64,000 nucleotides of DNA, taken from contig NZ_LEKT01000005.1 of assembly GCF_001045675.1 (NCBI RefSeq), positions 1 through 64,000 on the forward strand. The letters run 5' to 3'. Positions within the stretch are counted from its first letter, which is position 1. Each line of letters starts with the position of its first letter. Origin of the DNA: Megasphaera cerevisiae DSM 20462. GTDB lineage: Bacteria > Bacillota > Negativicutes > Veillonellales > Megasphaeraceae. The notes under the pieces were generated by a model, which was not told the origin of the DNA, did no database searches, and saw only the letters and a program-made list of their open reading frames with translations. The position numbers were made by a program, and so were the translations under genes. This document shows positions 53,343 through 62,921 of the stretch, piece after piece.

Positions 53343-55136
53343 GTGAAGAGGTTTTCCAATGAATTTATTGAAGAGGTGCGTCAGGCCAATGACATTGTCA
53401 GTGTCATATCGGAGTATGTTGTTCTAAAACGGCGGGGACGCAATTTTTGGGCCTGCTGCCCTTTTCATAATGAAAAAACCGCTTCCTTTAGTGTTGCTGC
53501 AGATAAAGGCTTTTTTTATTGCTTTGGCTGTCATGCATCGGGAGATGTCTTTAAATTCATTATGCTGAAGGAAAATATTTCTTTTGCAGATGCAGTGGCA
53601 CGTTTGGCAGAACGAGCGCATATTGTCCTTCCGGTGATGGAAAAATCTGCTCGGGAAATAGAGCAGGAGCGTTTGACGCAGCATCTTTATGAAATTAATG
53701 AAATGGCTGGAAATTTCTTTCATAATTGTCTGGTACAAACCCGTTATGGGGCATCGGGACTTGACTATTTTCACCGCCGGTATGTTACAGATGAAACTAT
53801 ACGGGAGTTTAAACTTGGGTTTGCTCCCAATGAATGGAATAAACTGACCGATGCGTTTATTAAAAAGGGTATCTCCGGCCGTGATTTGGTTACACTGGGT
53901 CTGGCTAAGGAGAAAAATGGACGCTTTTATGATGCCTTCCGGGGGCGGGTGATGTTTCCTATTCGCGACGGACGGAGTCGGATTATCGGATTTGGCGGTC
54001 GAGTACTGGATGATAGTAAGCCCAAATACCTGAATTCGCCGGATACTCCTATATTTAATAAGCGGCGAATTTTATTTGCCATGGATTTGGCTCATAAAGC
54101 GATGTACGAGGAAGGCCGGGCAATTCTTGTCGAAGGGTATATGGACGTCGTATCCGCTCATAATAAAGGTGTCCGCAATGTAGTGGCCTCACTGGGAACT
54201 GCCTTTACGCCGGAACAGGCCAGGCTTGTACAGCGTCAGGCCAAAGAGTTAGTCTTGGCATACGATATGGATGGAGCGGGACGCCAGGCAACACTGCGGG
54301 CGATGGAAATCGTGCGCGGTATGGGTCTCAAAGTTCGTGTCGTGTCTCTGCCGCAGGGGAAGGATCCGGATGAATATATTAATAGTGCCGGACCCGAAAA
54401 ATTTCGCGAGGCCGTTAGCGCGGCCCCCCATGTTTTGGATTATATGCTGCAGACAGCCATGAGCCAGTATGATAGTACGACTTTGGAGGGAAAATCATCC
54501 GTTACGGCAACGGTTTTGCCCGTGTTGGCAGCTGTAGATAATCGTGTGGTTCTGGAAGCTTTTTTGAAGAAAATGGCACAGAATCTGCAGATTGATGAGA
54601 ATGCCGTTCGCAGCGAATTCAATAAATATGTGGATAAGCACCCAGAATCAGGACAGCAGCAGGTGGTAATTTCCACCGCTGTTTCTCATGAAAACGCGGC
54701 AGCGCGGGGCAGTGGGTCTATGGCGGTAGCAGAAGAAAATATTTTAAGATTTATCTTGGAAAAACCTGCATCCTGCGGGCGTATCCAGCAGAAAATTGAT
54801 GTTGCATTTTTTATGGATGAAAGGCGGCGCAGAATATATCAGGTCATATTGGATATGTATACACACCACGGGATGTACACGAAAGCTGACATCCAGGAAA
54901 ATTTAACTCCCGGGGAGGCCGAAGAAATAGCAAGAATTATGGTTTTGCAGGATGTCCCAATGGATGAAACGGTTTTGATGGATTATGTCAAGCGTTTCCG
55001 ACTGGCTGAACTGCAAAAACAGTATTTAGAACACAGCAAGCGGGCTGCCGAATACAGCCGGAAAAATGATCCGCAGGTCATTGAAGAGCTGGCAGCATGC
55101 AAAAAAATAAACGAAGAAATGAAGCAATGGTCTTAG
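53343..55136 (+). CDS. dnaG: DNA primase DnaG
   Basis: 597 residues. The N-terminal zinc domain (CCPFHNEKTASFSV ... FYCFGCHASGDV), the catalytic core with EFKLGFAPNEWN, RVMFPIRDGRSRIIGFGGRVL, PKYLNSPDTPIFNKR, the TOPRIM motif LVEGYMDVVSAHNKG and LAYDMDGAGRQAT, and a C-terminal helicase-interaction domain. It lays RNA primers at the fork. The GTG at 53343 is chosen because AGGTGAT sits at the right distance; an ATG six bases upstream is the alternative. It precedes rpoD, the classic macromolecular-synthesis order. Confidence 0.95.
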   Translation: MKRFSNEFIEEVRQANDIVSVISEYVVLKRRGRNFWACCPFHNEKTASFSVAADKGFFYCFGCHASGDVFKFIMLKENISFADAVARLAERAHIVLPVMEKSAREIEQERLTQHLYEINEMAGNFFHNCLVQTRYGASGLDYFHRRYVTDETIREFKLGFAPNEWNKLTDAFIKKGISGRDLVTLGLAKEKNGRFYDAFRGRVMFPIRDGRSRIIGFGGRVLDDSKPKYLNSPDTPIFNKRRILFAMDLAHKAMYEEGRAILVEGYMDVVSAHNKGVRNVVASLGTAFTPEQARLVQRQAKELVLAYDMDGAGRQATLRAMEIVRGMGLKVRVVSLPQGKDPDEYINSAGPEKFREAVSAAPHVLDYMLQTAMSQYDSTTLEGKSSVTATVLPVLAAVDNRVVLEAFLKKMAQNLQIDENAVRSEFNKYVDKHPESGQQQVVISTAVSHENAAARGSGSMAVAEENILRFILEKPASCGRIQQKIDVAFFMDERRRRIYQVILDMYTHHGMYTKADIQENLTPGEAEEIARIMVLQDVPMDETVLMDYVKRFRLAELQKQYLEHSKRAAEYSRKNDPQVIEELAACKKINEEMKQWS

Positions 55137-55160
55137 GGAGCAGAAAGGAGCATGCACATC

Positions 55161-56429
55161 ATGGTGAAAAAAACGATGGACACGTTGGGGGATACATTGG
55201 TAGCAAAAGAAAATAAAAGAAAAAATATAACAAAACGTACGGCGAAACACAAGGCGTCAAGGAAAAAGGAACCGGCAAAGCAGCTGTCTGAAAAAGAACG
55301 TCAGGAACTGGCTTTGCAGCATATCAAGCAGCTGCTTCAGACTGGACAGAAAAAGGGCAGTCTGACGTATGCGGAAATTATGAATGTCATGGAAGAGGAT
55401 GAGCTGACGCCAGATCAGATAGACAAAATGTATGAAGTATTTGCTGATAAGGGAATTGATATTATCGGCGAAGAGGACAATGTCAATGATCATGAGGAAT
55501 TGGATGAAGAAGAAAGCGAAGAAGTACCTGATTTGCGTAATGTGGACTTGAGTGTACCGGAAGGAATCAATATAGATGATCCTGTGCGGATGTATTTGAA
55601 GGAAATAGGCAGGGTGCCGCTGTTATCTGCTGATGAAGAAATATCGTTGGCGAAAGCCATTGAACGAGGAAATGCAGAAGATGCGGTAGAAGATGACATT
55701 ACGGCGGGGGGGATTGCCAAGAAAAAACTGACGGATGCGAATCTGCGTCTTGTTGTCAGTATTGCCAAACGTTACGTCGGTCGGGGCATGCTCTTTCTGG
55801 ATCTGATTCAAGAAGGCAATCTAGGTCTTTTAAAGGCAGTAGACAAGTTTGACTACACTAAAGGATATAAATTTAGCACGTATGCTACGTGGTGGATTCG
55901 GCAGGCCATTACCCGCGCTATTGCGGATCAGGCTCGTACCATTCGCATCCCGGTGCATATGGTTGAAACAATCAACAAGCTTATCCGGATTTCCCGCCAG
56001 CTGCTGCAGGATAAAGGACGGGAACCACTGCCGGAAGAAATTGCCGAAAAGATGGATATTCCTGTCGAACGAGTTCGGGAAATTATGAAAATCGCACAAG
56101 AGCCGGTATCTTTGGAAACCCCAATCGGTGAAGAAGAAGACTCTCATTTAGGTGACTTTATTGAAGATCAGGAAGCCATTGCGCCGGATGATGCGGCTTC
56201 TTTTATTCTGCTGAAAGAGCAGATAGAAGATGTATTTTCCTGTTTGACTGACAGAGAACGAAAGGTCCTCTACTTGCGATTTGGTTTAAAAGATGGCCGT
56301 CCCCGTACGTTGGAAGAAGTGGGACAGCATTTTAACGTTACCCGTGAACGCATTCGTCAAATTGAAGGAAAAGCGTTGAGTAAGCTGCGCAATTGGGGAA
56401 AACGGGAAAAAATTAAAGATTTTCTCTGA
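55161..56429 (+). CDS. rpoD: RNA polymerase primary sigma factor (sigma-A/RpoD)
   Basis: 422 residues. A basic N-terminal extension, region 1.1-like acidic stretch, region 1.2 ([17 protein letters not shown]), region 2 ([56 protein letters not shown]), region 3, and region 4 ([40 protein letters not shown]). The ATG at 55161 is preferred over one at 55152, which would sit too close to AGAAAGGAG. It follows dnaG by 24 bases. Confidence 0.97.
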   Translation: MVKKTMDTLGDTLVAKENKRKNITKRTAKHKASRKKEPAKQLSEKERQELALQHIKQLLQTGQKKGSLTYAEIMNVMEEDELTPDQIDKMYEVFADKGIDIIGEEDNVNDHEELDEEESEEVPDLRNVDLSVPEGINIDDPVRMYLKEIGRVPLLSADEEISLAKAIERGNAEDAVEDDITAGGIAKKKLTDANLRLVVSIAKRYVGRGMLFLDLIQEGNLGLLKAVDKFDYTKGYKFSTYATWWIRQAITRAIADQARTIRIPVHMVETINKLIRISRQLLQDKGREPLPEEIAEKMDIPVERVREIMKIAQEPVSLETPIGEEEDSHLGDFIEDQEAIAPDDAASFILLKEQIEDVFSCLTDRERKVLYLRFGLKDGRPRTLEEVGQHFNVTRERIRQIEGKALSKLRNWGKREKIKDFL

Positions 56430-56439
56430 TAATTAGGCC

Positions 56440-56468
56440 TTGACTGATACAAGAGATTTGCGTATAAT
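56440..56468 (+). promoter_or_regulatory. Strong sigma-A promoter of the tRNA gene
   Basis: TTGACT (56440-56445), 17-base spacer, TATAAT (56463-56468). Confidence 0.75.
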
Positions 56469-56470
56469 AG

Positions 56471-56504
56471 GCAGGTAGGGTTTCTCAGGCCTTACCTGCT
56501 TTTT
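56471..56504 (+). terminator. Terminator-like hairpin between rpoD and the tRNA
   Basis: GCAGGTA-GG pairs with CC-TACCTGC, followed by T5 ending at the base before the tRNA. It ends the dnaG-rpoD transcript and is also crossed by transcripts from the tRNA promoter. Confidence 0.65.
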
Positions 56505-56579
56505 GGGCCTATAGCTCAGTGGTAGAGCCACCGGCTCATAACCGGTTGGTCCTAGGTTCGAATCCTAGTAGGCCCACCA
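56505..56579 (+). tRNA. tRNA with CAT anticodon, probably tRNA-Ile2 (lysidine type)
   Basis: A full cloverleaf: acceptor GGGCCTA/TAGGCCC, D arm with AGCTCAGTGGTAGAGC, anticodon stem CCGGC/ACCGG-like with loop CTCATAA, T arm CCTAG-GTTCGAAT-CTAGG-like, and an encoded CCA (56577-56579). The CTCATAA loop followed by GTTGGTC resembles known tRNA-Ile2 genes, whose C34 is changed to lysidine to read AUA, more than elongator tRNA-Met. Confidence 0.9.
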
Positions 56580-56685
56580 CATCGTACTCATCCGAACCAG
56601 GCAATCTTAGTCGTACAGGAGTTGCTGGTGGCGGTAAAGATTCGTGGTACTTATGTTGAATTTCGATATAATCTGCGAAGATAAT

Positions 56686-56738
56686 AATACGGCGAATGAA
56701 AGTTTGAAATATATCAATCTTTCGTTCGCTGTATTTTT
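56686..56738 (+). terminator. Terminator downstream of the tRNA gene
   Basis: A 17-bp stem with two mismatches (56686-56702 with 56718-56734) and a T6 tail. It is the likely end of the tRNA transcript; the sequence between (56580-56685) has no clear gene. Confidence 0.7.
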
Positions 56739-56926
56739 TATTTGGAGACGAATTGGCAAGCTAAGTGTAATAACTATTGAATAATATGCTCGTACTAAAC
56801 ACATATTCTCGCCTGCTTTATGACAGACACATTCTGGCGCTCTATTAAGCTTGCGTATTTATGACCAGCTTCCAGCTCGGTTTATTACAAAAACTTCACA
56901 GTTCTGTCACACCTGGTATCAGTGTA

Positions 56927-56954
56927 TTGTCCTCTCTGTTTTTTATGATATACT
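56927..56954 (+). promoter_or_regulatory. Promoter of the outer-membrane barrel gene
   Basis: TTGTCC (56927-56932), 16-base spacer, TATACT (56949-56954), 33 bases before the start. Confidence 0.5.
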
Positions 56955-56986
56955 ATAGGCATACCAAAAAAGAAAGGGTGGTAACA

Positions 56987-57628
56987 ATGAAAAAGAAATT
57001 AGCATGTCTTATGACGATTTTTACCGTTGGTGCAGCTGGTGCGGCTTTTGCAGCACCGCAGACCGAATTTCAGAATGGAGAAGTTCAAATTGATGCTGGC
57101 GCATTCAACGCCAAAGCGTCCATGAGTGATCATTCTGATGATACTAAATGGAATTTTACCGGTGGGGTAACCTACGGTGTCTCTGATAAGGTAGCTGTTC
57201 AGTATAACTATTCCGATTTGCAGACAAAAAGCAGCTATGGAGACGGAAACGCAACTAAAGGCAATCAGCAGGAAGTCAATGTGTTATATTCAGTCCGTCC
57301 TAACGTCGCTGTTTACGGCGGTTATAACCGCATTGACAATGATTTTGGCGGCGGATTCAGCAAAACAAACAACATCGCCCAAGTTGGCGTCATTGCCAAA
57401 GCTCCCATTGCTCCCAAACTCGATGTCTATGGAAAAGTAGCGGTTGGCACAGAACAGACGACAATTTGGGAAGCCGGTCTTGGCTACAATGTGACAAAGG
57501 ATTTAGATATTAATGCTGGCTATCGGTACATCAATACAAAGGCAGGCACGGATGGGGACGGGAATGACCATAATATTTCTTATAAAGGCTTTGTTGGCGG
57601 CCTGTCGTATCGTTTTGGCGGACTTTAA
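56987..57628 (+). CDS. Small outer-membrane beta-barrel protein
   Basis: 213 residues. Signal peptide (MKKKLACLMTIFTVGAAGAAFA, cleavage before APQ), followed by about eight amphipathic strands: WNFTGGVTYGVSDKVAVQYNYSD, EVNVLYSVRPNVAVYGGYNRID, KLDVYGKVAVGTEQTTIWEAGLGYNV, DLDINAGYRYINTK, SYKGFVGGLSYRFGGL. The size and pattern are those of OmpA/OmpW-like eight-strand barrels. It confirms a diderm envelope. The ATG at 56987 follows AAAGGGTGG; a longer in-frame extension is promoter sequence. Confidence 0.87.
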   Translation: MKKKLACLMTIFTVGAAGAAFAAPQTEFQNGEVQIDAGAFNAKASMSDHSDDTKWNFTGGVTYGVSDKVAVQYNYSDLQTKSSYGDGNATKGNQQEVNVLYSVRPNVAVYGGYNRIDNDFGGGFSKTNNIAQVGVIAKAPIAPKLDVYGKVAVGTEQTTIWEAGLGYNVTKDLDINAGYRYINTKAGTDGDGNDHNISYKGFVGGLSYRFGGL

Positions 57629-57683
57629 AACGATATAAAGCTATGGATATCTGCCAATAATGCGGCTGCAGAGAATTCGTACA

Positions 57684-57745
57684 AACTCCCTTTTTGGACG
57701 GACAAGTGAAATCAACAACTTGTTGTCCGAAGGGAGTTTTTTTCA
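57684..57745 (+). terminator. Terminator after the barrel gene
   Basis: AACTCCCT ... AGGGAGTT outer stem and GGACAAGT ... ACTTGTTGTCC inner stem, T7 tail. Confidence 0.8.
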
Positions 57746-57778
57746 TGAGAGACTGTCGGTATTTTTCTTGTGCAAGTA

Positions 57779-57807
57779 TTGTACATACGCAGTAATCACG
57801 CTATAAT
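57779..57807 (+). promoter_or_regulatory. Promoter of trmK
   Basis: TTGTAC (57779-57784), 17-base spacer, TATAAT (57802-57807). Confidence 0.65.
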
Positions 57808-57899
57808 ATAACTTAAATTATAGAAATAAAGAGTGTATTTTTTAGCAGGTACACTGATGAAAATAGTAAGATATTTATGGATATGTCAGGAGTGGTGAA

Positions 57900-58589
57900 A
57901 TGAATTTGACAGGCCGTCTTGGTGCTGCAGCAGATCTTGTTCCGATAGGGAAATGCATTGCCGATATAGGTACTGATCATGGATATATACCCGTATATTT
58001 ATGTGAATCCGGTATCTGTCCCCAGGCTGTGGCCGCCGATATTGCTGCAGGTCCCTTGCGGGCAGCTCAGGCGCATGTGCGTGCGGCAGGGCTGCAGAAC
58101 CATATTGACTGCCGTCTCAGTGATGGCTTGCATTGTCTTTCCCCTTATGAAGTGGAGGGGGTAGTCATTTGTGGTATGGGAGGACCCTTGATGCAGCGAA
58201 TTCTTGAAGAAGCGGGATCGGTATGGAACAGTTTGCAATTTCTTGTTCTGCAGCCTATGAGCGGATGTGGTTCTGTGCGGCGTTTTTTATATGAGTCAGG
58301 ATGGCATATCGATGCAGAAGAGCTGGTACGGGAAGATGGCCGGCTTTATGAGGTCCTTCGGGCTGTACCAGGTCAAAGGGAGCTTCTGCCGCTGTGGATG
58401 TATGATGTAGGACCTGTCAATTGGGCAGAAAAAGCGGCATTATTATCTGATCTTATTGATAAGATCATTCGAAGAAAGCAGCATATTCTTGAAGGTTTGC
58501 GCCGGAGCCGCCGGAATATGACAATGCAAATACAGGTGCTGGAAGATGAAATTAAGTCTTGGGAGGAACGAAAATGGCAGTGCAGTTAA
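57900..58589 (+). CDS. trmK: tRNA (adenine22-N1)-methyltransferase
   Basis: 229 residues. The SAM-binding N-terminal domain starts LTGRLGAAADLVPIGKCIADIGTDHGYIPVYL, with GGPLMQRILEEAG and LVLQPMSGCGSVRRFLYESGW, and a C-terminal coiled coil. It makes m1A22 in tRNAs, mainly of Gram-positives. RBS AGGAGTGG. It overlaps the Nif3-like gene by 16 bases, as in Bacillus. Confidence 0.92.
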   Translation: MNLTGRLGAAADLVPIGKCIADIGTDHGYIPVYLCESGICPQAVAADIAAGPLRAAQAHVRAAGLQNHIDCRLSDGLHCLSPYEVEGVVICGMGGPLMQRILEEAGSVWNSLQFLVLQPMSGCGSVRRFLYESGWHIDAEELVREDGRLYEVLRAVPGQRELLPLWMYDVGPVNWAEKAALLSDLIDKIIRRKQHILEGLRRSRRNMTMQIQVLEDEIKSWEERKWQCS

Positions 58590-59698
58590 AGAAAATTGTT
58601 CGTGAAATAGAAGCGCTGGCGCCACTGACTTTGAAAGAAAAATGGGATAATCCTGGACTTCTTATCGGGAACCCAGAACAAACCGTTTCCAAAACAGTAA
58701 TTACGCTGGATGTTATGATGGACACGGTGGATTATGCTGTAGAGCATCAGGCGGATCTGATTATCAGTCATCATCCTATTATTTTTGACGGATTGAAATC
58801 CTTACGTACAGATACTTATGATGGACAGATGTATCAGAAGCTTCTTAGTCATCATATTGCAGTGTATTGCTCACATACACCGCTGGACAGTGCTGATGGG
58901 GGTGTCAATGATATATTGGCCGGTCAGATTGGGCTGGAGGATATTAAAGGGCTGGTGCCAGTACAAGAAGATAAGCTTTTTAAAATTGTGGTCTATGTGC
59001 CGCGCGGCGGCTATGGAGAGGCAGTGCGCAAGGCTTTGCATAAGGGCGGAGCAGGTTATATCGGAAAGTATAGTGATTGCTCCTTTACGGCACACGGTAT
59101 CGGCAGATTTAAGGCTCATGAAGGTACACATCCGTTCGTCGGTACTGTTGGATCATTGGAAAAAACAGCAGAACTGCGTGTTGAAACAATTGTGCCGCAA
59201 AGCAGATTGTCAGAAACACTGGGGGAAGTGTTAAAGGCACATCCGTATGAAGAACCGGCATATGATGTGTATCCATTGGCAATCAGGGGACATGTATGCG
59301 CTATGGGGCGTATTGGTCTGTGGCCGACACCAGAACCGGCGATGCAGGTATTGAAAAAAATAAAAGAGGCGCTGCATTTAAAGGTTCTTCCTTATGCCGG
59401 AAATATGGATACCCTTGTAAGCAAGATTGCGCTTTTAGGCGGTGGTGGTGCTGGGTTTATGCAGCTGGCTAAAAAGGCAGGGGCGCAGCTGTATTTGACT
59501 GGTGATGTCAAATATCATGATGCGCAGAACGCGGTGAAACTGGGACTTATTATTGCCGACGGCAGTCATTTCGGGACGGAGTTCCCGGTGGTACAGGCGT
59601 TAAAGAAATATTTTGAAAAAAGGGATCGGGCCTGCGGCTGGGGTATCGAATGGATAGAAGACCCGACAAGCAAGGATATGTTTGATCATTGTATATAA
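58574..59698 (+). CDS. Nif3-like dinuclear metal centre protein (DUF34)
   Basis: 374 residues. N- and C-terminal halves of the Nif3 fold carry the metal ligands (LIISHHPIIFDGLKSL, CSHTPLDSADGGVND, DGSHFGTEFPVVQAL), with an inserted PII-like domain about 130-240 (FKIVVYVPRGGYGEAVRKALHKGGAG), the long form usual in Firmicutes. The family is often called GTP cyclohydrolase 1 type 2, but its true role is open. The ATG at 58574 follows GGGAGGAA. Confidence 0.92.
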   Translation: MAVQLKKIVREIEALAPLTLKEKWDNPGLLIGNPEQTVSKTVITLDVMMDTVDYAVEHQADLIISHHPIIFDGLKSLRTDTYDGQMYQKLLSHHIAVYCSHTPLDSADGGVNDILAGQIGLEDIKGLVPVQEDKLFKIVVYVPRGGYGEAVRKALHKGGAGYIGKYSDCSFTAHGIGRFKAHEGTHPFVGTVGSLEKTAELRVETIVPQSRLSETLGEVLKAHPYEEPAYDVYPLAIRGHVCAMGRIGLWPTPEPAMQVLKKIKEALHLKVLPYAGNMDTLVSKIALLGGGGAGFMQLAKKAGAQLYLTGDVKYHDAQNAVKLGLIIADGSHFGTEFPVVQALKKYFEKRDRACGWGIEWIEDPTSKDMFDHCI

Positions 59699-59763
59699 AC
59701 TCATGTGAGAACTGGAAGAAGAAAAAGGCAGAAATGATGATATCGAAGAAAAGAGGAATGAGT

Positions 59764-60411
59764 ATGACAAAAGAAGAGCATTTGAAACGGCTCATGGAAG
59801 ATCCGATTTATGCTATTATGGGAGAAGAATTGTCATTAGGACGGAAAAACCTGGATATAGCCCGAGCTTTGATCAAAGCTGGCGTGAAAATTATTCAATA
59901 TCGTGAAAAACACAAAACATGGCGGGAAAAATATGCCGAAGCGACAGCTATTTCTAAGCTATGTCATGAAAATAATGTTACTTTCATCATGAATGATTCG
60001 GCTGATTTAGCGATTATTTGCCATGCTGACGGCGTTCATGTCGGGCAGGACGATGCGCCGGTTCAAATTGTAAAAGACTTGGCCGGACAGGATATATTTG
60101 TCGGTGTTTCAACCAATACGACAGATGAAATGGAAGGGGCTCTCTTGGACGGAGCTGACTATATTGGCTTTGGGCCTATGTTTCCTACCCAGTCAAAGAA
60201 AGATGCGGATGCTGTTGTTTCATCAGAAGCCAGAAACTTTGCTTTGCAATTTGAGCTTCCTGTAGTGACAATTGGCGGTATCAGTCTTCAAAATATCAGT
60301 GGTTTATATCAAGAAGGATTTCGTTCGTTTGCCATGATTAGCGCTGTTATTTCTCAGCCGGATATTGCCAAGGCAGTAAGTGATTTGCGTCAGGCAGTGC
60401 AGGATGCATAA
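59764..60411 (+). CDS. thiE: Thiamine-phosphate synthase
   Basis: 215 residues. TIM-barrel motifs KIIQYREKHKTWREKYAEA, TFIMNDSADLAIICHADGVHVGQDDAPV, VGVSTNTTDE, ADYIGFGPMFPTQSKKDA and VTIGGISLQNISGLYQEG match ThiE, which couples HMP-pyrophosphate and thiazole-phosphate. The ATG at 59764 follows AGAGGA. It stands without other thi genes and with no TPP riboswitch upstream. Confidence 0.9.
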   Translation: MTKEEHLKRLMEDPIYAIMGEELSLGRKNLDIARALIKAGVKIIQYREKHKTWREKYAEATAISKLCHENNVTFIMNDSADLAIICHADGVHVGQDDAPVQIVKDLAGQDIFVGVSTNTTDEMEGALLDGADYIGFGPMFPTQSKKDADAVVSSEARNFALQFELPVVTIGGISLQNISGLYQEGFRSFAMISAVISQPDIAKAVSDLRQAVQDA

Positions 60412-60575
60412 TTTTTTAAATTTACAAGTAGAGAAAATATTTTTACAAGTTGGATATTTTCAGAAGGATTTCTCCTTTTCGCTGTTGAATTATATAAGAA
60501 TAAGGGAAGAGACTGCAGGAGATGGGGCCATACATTTCTCCGGTAGAACTCCCTCACGAAAGGAAGGGATGTTTT

Positions 60576-61100
60576 ATGGCAACAATCGTCAGAGGAAAAA
60601 ACTTAGAAATTACAACCGCTTTAAAAGACTATGTGCTGAAACGTGAAAAGAAAGTAACCAAGTACTTTGATAATGAAGTGGGCGTGCAAGCCTTGCTGTC
60701 TGTAGAAAAAGACCGTAAGGTTGCAGAAATTACATTAAAGGTTGATGGCGTTGTTCTTCGCGGAGTCGAGGCCAATCAGGATATGTATGCGGCCATTGAT
60801 TTGGTGTATGATAAAATGGTTCGCCAGATCCATAAATATAAAACAAAGATTGCCCGGCGCATGAAAGACAGTTCGTTTAATGCTGCTCTTGTTAATGATT
60901 CGGCAGAGCCGGAAGAGAAATTTGAAATTGCCCGAGTGAAAAAATTTGCTGCGCGGCCGATGGATGTGGAAGAAGCCATATTGCAGATGAATCTTGTGGG
61001 ACATGATTTTTTCGTTTTTCTCAATGCGGAAACGGATACAATCAATGTTGTGTATAAACGGAAACATGGCCAATACGGGCTTATTGAACCGGAATATTGA
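60576..61100 (+). CDS. hpf: Ribosome hibernation promoting factor, long form
   Basis: 174 residues. N-terminal S30AE domain (IVRGKNLEITTALKDYVLKREKKVTKYF, AEITLKVDGVVLRGVEANQDMYAAIDLVYDKM) plus a C-terminal dimerisation domain (KKFAARPMDVEEAILQMNLVGHDFFVFLNAETDTINVVYKRKHGQYGLIEPE). It dimerises 70S ribosomes into 100S in stationary phase. The ATG at 60576 follows GGAAGGGATG. Confidence 0.95.
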   Translation: MATIVRGKNLEITTALKDYVLKREKKVTKYFDNEVGVQALLSVEKDRKVAEITLKVDGVVLRGVEANQDMYAAIDLVYDKMVRQIHKYKTKIARRMKDSSFNAALVNDSAEPEEKFEIARVKKFAARPMDVEEAILQMNLVGHDFFVFLNAETDTINVVYKRKHGQYGLIEPEY

Positions 61101-61129
61101 GCTATATCAGTAACTGGGTATAATGCAGT

Positions 61130-61166
61130 AAAAAGGCTGTCGTGGAAATTCACGGCAGCCTTTTCA
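61130..61166. terminator. Bidirectional terminator between hpf and putP
   Basis: AAAAGGCTG-CGTG pairs with CACG-CAGCCTTTT, loop GAAATT; A-run and T-run on the two sides; convergent genes. Confidence 0.85.
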
Positions 61167-61187
61167 AGTTAACGAATTGCGCATTGC

Positions 61188-62687
61188 TTATTTGTTCTTC
61201 AAGACGCTGATTTGAGATTTTAATTGAATGGCATGCTGAAATTCATTTTGAATTTCAGGACTGGGTTCCTTGCCAAGTTTACTGACAATATAAATAGCCA
61301 GCAGGGAAAAAAGAAAACCTGGTACGATTTCATACAGCCCGAACCAGGCAAATTGTTTCCAGATCAGGACCGTCATACCACCGACAATGATGCCTGCCAG
61401 TGCACCATTTTTGGTCATCCGTTTCCAATACAGAGATAAGAGGATTGTTGGGCCGAAAGCAGCGCCAAATCCGGCCCAGGCATATGACACCATGGTAAGA
61501 ATGTAGCTATCAGGATTCAGCGCCAATACGATGGCCAAAGCGGCTACGACCAGAACTGTCAGCCTGCTGACATGTATTAGCTCGCGGTCACTGGCGTTTT
61601 TTCGCACGAAGGTATGGTAAAAGTCCTTGGAAATTGCTGAGGCTGTGACTAAAAGCTGGGACGAGGCAGTACTCATGATAGCAGCAAGGACAGCGGATAA
61701 AATAAGACCTGTCGCAAAAGGCGGGAATAACTGCTGGCTCATGATCAAAAATACTTTTTCTGTATCTGCCCCGGTAAGCGGGGTTGTAACAACTATTTTG
61801 CCGACAAGACCGACAAGGACGGCAGCGGCAAGCGAAATAATGACCCATGTCATTGCGATATGCTTGGATTTTACTAATTCATCAGGGTTGCCAATGGCCA
61901 TAAAACGGACTAGGATATGTGGCTGGCCAAAATAACCCACTCCCCATGCCAATGCGGAAATAATGGCGATTACTCCTGTGGCGCTGGTATCGGGTATCAT
62001 ATCAAATAATTGCGGTGAAGACGCGGCAATTCTTGCTGCGACCTCACCAGGGCCTCCGACGGCGGCCATGCCGACAACAGGGACTAAGACAATAGCTAGG
62101 AACATCATACAGCCTTGAATGAAATCCGTCCAGCAAACAGCCATAAAACCACCCATGAATGTATACACGACGACGACACCGGCGCTGAGAAGCAGTGCGG
62201 AAAAATAGGATATGCCAAAGACTGCTTCAAAAAGCTTGCCGCCGGCGACAAAGCCAGAAGAGGTATAAATAAGAAAAAAAATAAGAATGAAAATGGCAGA
62301 AATAATGCGGATCAGGTTTTGATCATCATGAAACCGGTTTTTCAAATAATCCGGCATCGTAAGACTGTTGTTGGCTATTTCCGTATAATTGCGCAGACGC
62401 TGAGAAACAAAATGCCAATTTAAATATGTGCCGATAGCGATGCCGATTGCTATCCAAGACGCTGAAACACCCGTCGAGTAGGCAAGCCCCGGCACTCCCA
62501 TCAGCATCCATCCGCTCATATCAGAAGCTTCGGCACTCATGGATGTGATCCACGGACCGAGGCTGCGTCCTCCTAAAATATAATCGCTCAAACGCTGCTG
62601 CGAGCGGGAATAATATACGCCGATAGAAAGCATGGCCAGCAGATAAATGGCAAAAGCTATCAATACGGCGATATCAGATTGCACCAT
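61188..62687 (-). CDS. putP: Sodium/proline symporter
   Basis: 499 residues, about thirteen helices of the SSS family. LGPWITSMSAEASDMSGWMLMGVPGLAYSTG carries the substrate/sodium-site region, with LTMPDYLKNRF, GVGYFGQPHILVRFMAI, and IMSTASSQLLVTASAISKDFY. These motifs fit PutP, which takes up proline with Na+. The ATG at 62685-62687 follows AGGAGG. Divergent from the ABC-F gene. Confidence 0.92.
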   Translation of the reverse strand: MVQSDIAVLIAFAIYLLAMLSIGVYYSRSQQRLSDYILGGRSLGPWITSMSAEASDMSGWMLMGVPGLAYSTGVSASWIAIGIAIGTYLNWHFVSQRLRNYTEIANNSLTMPDYLKNRFHDDQNLIRIISAIFILIFFLIYTSSGFVAGGKLFEAVFGISYFSALLLSAGVVVVYTFMGGFMAVCWTDFIQGCMMFLAIVLVPVVGMAAVGGPGEVAARIAASSPQLFDMIPDTSATGVIAIISALAWGVGYFGQPHILVRFMAIGNPDELVKSKHIAMTWVIISLAAAVLVGLVGKIVVTTPLTGADTEKVFLIMSQQLFPPFATGLILSAVLAAIMSTASSQLLVTASAISKDFYHTFVRKNASDRELIHVSRLTVLVVAALAIVLALNPDSYILTMVSYAWAGFGAAFGPTILLSLYWKRMTKNGALAGIIVGGMTVLIWKQFAWFGLYEIVPGFLFSLLAIYIVSKLGKEPSPEIQNEFQHAIQLKSQISVLKNK

Positions 62688-62921
62688 AAAAAATTCCTCC
62701 TTCTATTTTCAGAATAAAAATATCATTATACCTTTGTTATGTTTGTATATTAAATATAACAAATAAGATAGCGATGTTCTTATTTTACTGTACTTTTGTG
62801 TGCCAAGCAAGTACCTTTGGCCGAAGGTATGGAATCACTTGCCATTGAAGACGTTGTATGATACATTCAATAACACCAATGGTATATAAAATTTCACCTC
62901 CAAGAAAGAAGCGCAAAGCAT

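Noticed and set aside
56505-56579. Initiator or elongator tRNA-Met
   Set aside because: It lacks the initiator features, and the loop and variable region resemble tRNA-Ile2. The choice over elongator Met is probable, not certain.
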